Source of the DNA: JBGLNJ01 sp964353405
GTDB lineage: Bacteria; Chloroflexota; Anaerolineae; Fen-1058
Length of the DNA: 8,950 nucleotides
Assembly: GCA_964353405.1 (NCBI GenBank)
Contig: CAYGWJ010000444.1
Location: 1 to 8,950 of the forward strand
Direction of reading: 5' to 3'
The notes under the pieces were generated by a model. It was not told where the DNA came from and made no database searches. It saw only the letters and a program-made list of their open reading frames with translations. This document shows positions 5,302 through 8,950 of this stretch, piece by piece; positions within the stretch are counted from its first letter, which is position 1; each line of letters opens with the position of its first letter. Position numbers and translations under genes: made by a program.

Positions 5302-5724
5302 CTATTCGCAACCAATAAACAGCGGATTGTCATTTCGCCACGGCCGGTGCTGCCCAAGACGGGCAAGATAAAACCGATTCTTACCCCAATCTAACCTTGC
5401 CAAGACAGTTACCCTTGGACTGTCACGTGATTGTCACATCGCCCCCCACTTTTTTATGCTCTTGTTACGCAATCGGGATTACAATACGTATTGTGTTTTG
5501 CGCAGTTGGATTGTGTGAGAGATTCCCCTGTTCAGTTCTTCGATGTGTTGGCCTTGCCGAATATCTTCTCGAGGGTTGGTTTGGTTCCACATAGTCGGTG
5601 CTGTCTTTGGCGCGTCATTTTTCGGCCCATCATCGCCAGGGAGATCAGGTGGAAGAAATCCCGTGCGGACGCTGGCCAAAGATACAGTGGGTATCTACGA
5701 GGCAGAGGAGAGGAAGGCAACAAA
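5302..5724. other. Gene-poor region with several short palindromes and repeats
   Basis: No convincing gene is seen here. One long frame runs through it into the small gene at 5725, but its translation is irregular and lacks a good start. Visible elements are an inverted repeat GACAGT (5404-5409) with ACTGTC (5419-5424); TGTCAC repeated 11 bp apart (5421-5426 and 5432-5437), the first overlapping the palindrome TCACGTGA (5423-5430); a 14-bp palindrome (5481-5494); and AGATAC (5680-5685) with GTATCT (5691-5696). A TACAAT hexamer at 5480-5485 could be a -10 for the small gene, but no good -35 accompanies it. Confidence 0.6.
5481..5494. promoter_or_regulatory. Perfect 14-bp palindrome, possible operator
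   Basis: ACAATACGTATTGT is a gapless perfect palindrome in the non-coding region upstream of the small gene at 5725. It overlaps a -10-like TACAAT. Gapless dyads of this size are typical of dimeric repressor sites. The binding protein is unknown. Confidence 0.4.
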
Positions 5725-6012
5725 ATGCCGAAATGTGAGTTCCTGGAAATTGTTCGTATGTGCGATCAAGTTTTCGTTGTCCCCTCCGGCAAGATTGACC
5801 TTCGGTGGGTCACACAAAAATGTCCCCAATCCAAAATCAATTGGTACAGAGACTGCTTGTTGGACAAAGTGAGCTTTCCCTCCATGCGTGACGCCAAGGA
5901 ATGTTACTCTGCGGTCCTTGAATATGCGGGATCACAGGGCTGGAAACCCATTGCGTCAGAGCAGGCTCAAAGTCAGTCCGTTTCATTTATGCGCTCCAGC
6001 CCAGCCTACTGA
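5725..6012 (+). CDS. Small hypothetical protein with DUF4177-like C-terminus
   Basis: This 95-residue protein of unknown function starts at 5725, with GAGGAAGG 7 nt upstream. It has no signal peptide or membrane segment. The second half, AVLEYAGSQGWKPIASEQ followed by a strand SVSFMR, resembles the small DUF4177 fold (helix, GW, strand, strand). The first half is not recognisable. It has five cysteines (4, 13, 33, 44, 60), many for its size and not arranged as CxxC. The codon composition is less GC-rich than the neighbouring genes, which suggests a lineage-specific or acquired gene. Its stop overlaps the stop of the convergent exonuclease gene by 7 bp. Confidence 0.7.
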   Translation: MPKCEFLEIVRMCDQVFVVPSGKIDLRWVTQKCPQSKINWYRDCLLDKVSFPSMRDAKECYSAVLEYAGSQGWKPIASEQAQSQSVSFMRSSPAY

Positions 6013-7262
6013 TCTGCGGGCAACGGCTTCTCTGATGCTTTTCGCTCCAAACGCTCGAGGCGATGCGCTAATTCTGCGCTGGCTTCGTCTCGCGGCAAGC
6101 CGGGTGGCCACGCGGTCACGACCTGCAAGGCTGCTTGCGTCCACATCAGCGCCTGATCAAGGTTGCCGGTATGCCATTCGTGGTGCTTGGCCAGCTCGAT
6201 GTGGCCCGTCACGCCATGGCATTCGGCAAGTTGTTCCCAGATCACCCTTGCCTCTTCGCGGCGCTCCTGCCGCTTGAGCAACAGCCCCAGCCGCGTGAGC
6301 GCGATAGCGCGCCCAGTGGGGAGCAGATCGAGTTCCAACGCGGATCGAAAAACACTTTCGGCCTCTGCGCTCATCCCCAGGTCTTGGTACCACTTGCCCA
6401 GGCTCACCAGGTCGGCGGGATCGAGCGATTTCTCCTGTTGAACGCCGCCAAAAATCCGGCACAGTTGCGTCGCCAGCGTGACCATGGAGAGAATATCCTG
6501 CCGGTTGTGGTACATCACGCGCAGCATGTCGCGCGCGTCGCCGGTGCGCAAATAGTCCAGGTACATCTGCGGGATGAGAAAGCCCGGCACATCGTCCTGT
6601 GTGCGCTGAACGCCGAGGACGTGCGCCTCCAGTGACGACAGAGCGCAGGAGGGCAGCCGGTCGTGCCACACGCGGCGTGCGGGCGAGAGTAAATCGAGGT
6701 GGGGCAGGCCCAGCCACCGGGGCTGCATCCGCGCCAGGATGTAGCGTGCTTCGAGGAGCGGCAGGTCAAAGCCACGGCCGTTAAAGGTCACAATCGCCTC
6801 ATAGTTTGACATCAATTCGGACAGCGCAGACAGCATGCCGGCTTCTTCGTCCGGGTCGCGTAGAAAGAATTGGCGGAGGTGAAAGGCCTGGTCCTCAAAC
6901 GTGCCGAGGCCGACGAGGAATGCCAGCGTCCCGGCGCCACCCGAAAGCCCGGTTGTCTCGGTGTCCAAAAACACGGCGCGACCCAGGTCGGCTTGCGATA
7001 ATCTCGGCTCGCGCGCCAGTTGCGCGGCGATGGCCGCCGGTTGTTGCACAAGCGAGGCAAGCGGGAGGTGACCGTGACGATGATGAAGCGAGTAACTTGC
7101 GTGCGCTATGAAGGCGCGTCCTTGGGCCGATTCGACTTCTTGCCCATCCACCAGCTGCTCAATCGGCCGAGGGCGGCGTGAGCGGGCCGGAGGGGCTTGG
7201 ACTTTTAACTCTCCCTTCGTCACGCCGAGTTGGCGCAGCCTGTCGCGCAGATCATCCGTCAT
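6006..7262 (-). CDS. YprB-like DEDD 3'-5' exonuclease with C-terminal TPR region
   Basis: This 418-residue cytoplasmic protein has an RNase H-like exonuclease domain (about 93-270) of the YprB/RNase_H_2 type. The metal ligands are visible. FLDTETTGL carries Asp100 and Glu102 (Exo I), TFNGRGFDLPLL carries Asp166 (Exo II), and YHNRQDILS has His252 and Asp256 in Hx3D spacing (Exo III). Residues 282-380 look like about three TPR helical hairpins (LGKWYQDLGMSAEAESVFRS, LGLLLKRQERREEARVIW), which usually bind partner proteins. The substrate is not known for this family. A 90-residue N-terminal region with no known domain precedes the nuclease. Of two nearby ATGs, 7262 has AGAGG 7 nt upstream, while 7268 has only 1 nt spacing, so 7262 is preferred. 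The gene is divergent from the GHL10 gene. Confidence 0.87.
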   Translation of the reverse strand: MTDDLRDRLRQLGVTKGELKVQAPPARSRRPRPIEQLVDGQEVESAQGRAFIAHASYSLHHRHGHLPLASLVQQPAAIAAQLAREPRLSQADLGRAVFLDTETTGLSGGAGTLAFLVGLGTFEDQAFHLRQFFLRDPDEEAGMLSALSELMSNYEAIVTFNGRGFDLPLLEARYILARMQPRWLGLPHLDLLSPARRVWHDRLPSCALSSLEAHVLGVQRTQDDVPGFLIPQMYLDYLRTGDARDMLRVMYHNRQDILSMVTLATQLCRIFGGVQQEKSLDPADLVSLGKWYQDLGMSAEAESVFRSALELDLLPTGRAIALTRLGLLLKRQERREEARVIWEQLAECHGVTGHIELAKHHEWHTGNLDQALMWTQAALQVVTAWPPGLPRDEASAELAHRLERLERKASEKPLPADQ

Positions 7263-7281
7263 GGACATGCCTCTACGAGCG

Positions 7282-7290
7282 ATTATAGCA
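7282..7290 (-). promoter_or_regulatory. Extended -10 promoter of the exonuclease gene
   Basis: Minus-strand TGCTATAAT (7290-7282) is a perfect extended -10. The -35 position (TAGCAC) is poor. Initiation near 7275 gives a leader of about 13 nt that carries AGAGG before the ATG at 7262. Confidence 0.6.
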
Positions 7291-7319
7291 CTGGTGAATG
7301 ATGCGTGCTACGCGATGCG

Positions 7320-7350
7320 TGAACCGTGAGCTTTTCACGCTCACGTTTCA
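7320..7350. repeat. Inverted repeat in the divergent intergenic region
   Basis: TGAACCGTGAGC (7320-7331), loop TTTTCAC, GCTCACGTTTCA (7339-7350) gives 12-bp arms with one mismatch, seven central pairs being continuous. It lies between the exonuclease promoter and the -10-like box of the GHL10 gene, so it could be an operator for either. An 8-bp direct repeat GATGCGTG (7300-7307 and 7314-7321) leads into it, suggesting degenerate short repeats. Confidence 0.55.
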
Positions 7351-7360
7351 TGTTCTGCGG

Positions 7361-7385
7361 TATACTGATAAACGAGACAAGGAGG
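7361..7385 (+). promoter_or_regulatory. -10-like box and strong ribosome binding site of the GHL10 gene
   Basis: TATACT (7361-7366) is a good -10 hexamer, but no recognisable -35 lies 16-18 bp upstream, so the promoter call is weak. The ribosome binding site AAGGAGG (7379-7385) is close to a perfect anti-Shine-Dalgarno match. Two ATGs follow in frame, at 7388 and 7391. The second has the better spacing of 5 nt. Confidence 0.45.
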
Positions 7386-7390
7386 GGATG

Positions 7391-8797
7391 ATGCGACGCT
7401 GGATGATTTGGGGAATGACATTGGCAGCGATGCTACTGATGGCAACGCTGATGGCGGCTGCTCCGGCTGCGCGCGGTGGGGAAGAACCGTCAACACCATC
7501 ATCGCCTGGCGTAGAGGCGACGGGGCCAGCGAGCACGATCATCCTTGCGCCTCCGTACACGGTGTATTTGCCGATTGCGATGCAGGCCCCGGGCCGCGCC
7601 GAGGTGCGCGCGCTGTGGGTGAGCCGTTACGATTGGACGACATGGGGCGTCACACCGACCGCCGCCGACGTGCAGCGTGTGGTGAGCGATGCGGTCCACG
7701 CCGGGTTCAACACGATTTTTTTCCAAGTGCGCGGCGCCGGCGATGCGTATTATGCGCCGGGGCCAGAGCCGTGGGCCTCGCGCTTGACCGGGACGGCCGG
7801 GCCATCGCTGGGGCGCGACCCGGGCTGGGATCCGCTGGCGACGCTGATCACGCTGGCGCACGCGAGCGGCATCTCGGTGCATGCCTACATCAATGTCTAT
7901 CTCGCGTGGCAGGCTCCCCCCGCGCCACTGAATCCGCCTACGTCAACGTATGGCCTTCTCACGCCGACGCTCGGCCTCAACCCGCCACAGTGGCTGAATC
8001 AGTTGACCTACGCGCCGCCCAACGGACTGTACGGACTCGGGTCGAACTGGCGCGTTTACGACAGCATCACTCATCCCATGCCCATCGAGTACGGCGAATA
8101 TGTGTGGGCTTCGCCAGCGGTGACGGCGGTGCAAGACTCGGTCGTATCTGTGACGACCTACCTGGCGTCACGTTACGCGCTCGACGGGATTCACCTCGAT
8201 CGTATACGTTATCCCGGTTCAGAGTATTCCTATGACCCGTTTACGATGGCGGCCTATAGGCAGGCACTGCAAATCAGCCCCACCCTCTCGCTCACGACGT
8301 GGCGCGGCGATTTCCAGCGCACGCAGGTTTCGAATCTCGTCGCGCGGATCTACTCACAGACGGCGAGGAGCCCTTTGATTCTTTCGGCGGCGGTGTGGCC
8401 TCGCTATACTGAGGGACGCGACGAGTATTTCCAGGATTCGGAGGCATGGCTCAAGAGCGGCACGATAGACGCGATTGCGCCGATGCTATACAGCTCGGAC
8501 ACCATCACAGACCTCGCCAAATGGACCGGGGCGGCGCAGGATTTTCAAGCGAGAGCTAACGGCCGGTGGGTTTTGCCGGGGATTGGCACGACTATTATCA
8601 GCTCGGGAGCGTGCGTGAGCTTTGACCAGATTGCGGCGCGCATCGAGGCTGCGCGCCGCCTGGGTGCGGCCGGCCAGGCGCTCTTTTCCTACAGCGGCCT
8701 CCACAAGTGCAAGGAGGGCGGTGTTGCGTTTCTGGACCTGCTTGGCCAGGGGCCGTATGCATGGCGCGCCTCGCCGCCTTTAGTGACGTGGAAGTAG
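7391..8797 (+). CDS. Secreted glycoside-hydrolase-like protein, GHL10 (DUF187) family
   Basis: This 468-residue exported protein is predicted to act on a glycan outside the membrane. A signal peptide lies at 1-27 (hydrophobic MTLAAMLLMATLM, Ala-rich cleavage region). A low-complexity linker follows, ending in VYLPIAM (58-64), a motif like the YLPLV segments of secreted Chloroflexota proteins. The GHL10-type (beta/alpha) barrel covers about 70-445. Its landmarks are EVRALWVSRYDWTTW (71-85), AGFNTIFFQVRGAGDAYY (104-121), ISVHAYINVYLAW (161-173), YALDGIHLDRIRYP (262-275), DAIAPMLY (360-367) and LPGIGT (395-400). The acidic residues Asp265 and Asp270 lie where family members have conserved carboxylates. 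The substrate is unknown. Distant relatives include YngK-type proteins. The start at 7391 is chosen for Shine-Dalgarno spacing; 7388 would add one Met. Confidence 0.88.
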   Translation: MRRWMIWGMTLAAMLLMATLMAAAPAARGGEEPSTPSSPGVEATGPASTIILAPPYTVYLPIAMQAPGRAEVRALWVSRYDWTTWGVTPTAADVQRVVSDAVHAGFNTIFFQVRGAGDAYYAPGPEPWASRLTGTAGPSLGRDPGWDPLATLITLAHASGISVHAYINVYLAWQAPPAPLNPPTSTYGLLTPTLGLNPPQWLNQLTYAPPNGLYGLGSNWRVYDSITHPMPIEYGEYVWASPAVTAVQDSVVSVTTYLASRYALDGIHLDRIRYPGSEYSYDPFTMAAYRQALQISPTLSLTTWRGDFQRTQVSNLVARIYSQTARSPLILSAAVWPRYTEGRDEYFQDSEAWLKSGTIDAIAPMLYSSDTITDLAKWTGAAQDFQARANGRWVLPGIGTTIISSGACVSFDQIAARIEAARRLGAAGQALFSYSGLHKCKEGGVAFLDLLGQGPYAWRASPPLVTWK

Positions 8798-8833
8798 GTT
8801 GCCTTTATTCGGGTGCAAAGCGAAAAAGTTGGG

Positions 8834-8950
8834 TCATGTGGGGCTCAAGTTGGCCGTCAGAATTGAATCGCAGAAATGCTCCCACACGCCTGCGGCCCAC
8901 TGGCAGCGAGCATGTAACATGATTTCGGCATGCTCGACCAGCCAAAACTT
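8834..8950 (-). CDS. 3' end of an unidentified leftward gene (partial)
   Basis: On the minus strand, 38 codons run open from the window edge to a TGA at 8836-8834, reading KFWLVEHAEIMLHARC then QWAAGVWEHFCDSILTA and ending NLSPT. About two thirds of the codons end in G or C, and the composition is coherent and helix-forming, which favours real coding sequence. I do not recognise the family with certainty. The Trp/Cys/His-rich tail is reminiscent of some transposase C-termini, but that is a weak impression. It is convergent with the GHL10 gene, leaving 36 bp between the stops and no clear terminator. Confidence 0.4.
   Translation of the reverse strand, partial: KFWLVEHAEIMLHARCQWAAGVWEHFCDSILTANLSPT

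Noticed and set aside
5431..5724. Upstream extension of the small gene at 5725 to a 193-residue protein
   Set aside because: The added segment lacks a good start and ribosome binding site and has non-coding-like composition; the ATG at 5725 has a strong Shine-Dalgarno.
7408..8235. 275-residue rightward ORF overlapping the GHL10 gene
   Set aside because: It is an Arg/Gly/Ala-rich shadow in another frame of the clearly conserved GHL10 coding sequence.
1..8950. CRISPR array, tRNA, rRNA or a defence or secretion system
   Set aside because: No regularly spaced direct repeats, no tRNA or rRNA-like sequence, and no recognisable nuclease/toxin-antitoxin or phage gene pairs were seen on either strand.

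Overview
The window looks like a stretch of chromosome from a GC-rich, free-living bacterium, most likely of the phylum Chloroflexota (Anaerolineae-like). This rests on gene content rather than a marker gene: a LysM/M23 peptidase, a DUF192 protein, a DUF350 membrane protein, a YprB-type exonuclease with a TPR tail, and a secreted GHL10 protein whose N-terminal linker carries a 'VYLPIA' motif like the YLPLV motifs common in secreted Chloroflexota proteins. No rRNA, tRNA or CRISPR array was seen.

Left part (1-1045). A PadR-family repressor with a C-terminal AT-hook-like tail reads leftward from a consensus promoter. It overlaps the ribosome binding site of a second leftward gene, of which only the first codons are present. 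To its right is a short relic of an IS701-type transposase (659-784). Next comes a rightward TTGACA/TATAGT promoter with a palindrome on its -35 box, about 130 bp of leader, and a strong intrinsic terminator (987-1024). This promoter-leader-terminator unit precedes the sugar-acid genes and is either a conditional attenuator or a small RNA gene.

Sugar-acid operon (1046-3044). After the terminator come a 24-codon ORF with a good Shine-Dalgarno sequence, a PfkB-family 2-dehydro-3-deoxygluconokinase (kdgK), and kduD. KduD interconverts 3-deoxy-D-glycero-2,5-hexodiulosonate (DKI) and 2-keto-3-deoxygluconate (KDG), and KdgK phosphorylates KDG to KDPG. Together they form the last steps of uronic acid catabolism from pectin-like or other polyuronides. 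A small inverted and direct repeat lies between them, next to the kduD ribosome binding site.

Leftward envelope cluster (3096-5301). An extended -10 promoter drives a DUF192 gene, probably leaderless, then a secreted LysM-LysM-M23 peptidase starting 3 bp later. After a perfect 13-bp-stem hairpin comes a DUF350 membrane protein with an internal duplication.

Right part (5302-8950). A 420-bp gene-poor region with several palindromes precedes a small Cys-rich hypothetical gene with a DUF4177-like C-terminus. Its stop overlaps the stop of a convergent YprB-like DEDD exonuclease gene. That exonuclease gene is divergent from a secreted GHL10/DUF187 glycoside-hydrolase-like protein, with an imperfect 12-bp inverted repeat in the shared intergenic region. 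The last 117 bases hold the 3' end of an unidentified leftward ORF.

No clearly new multi-gene system is visible. The most promising undescribed element is the leader/terminator unit in front of kdgK.
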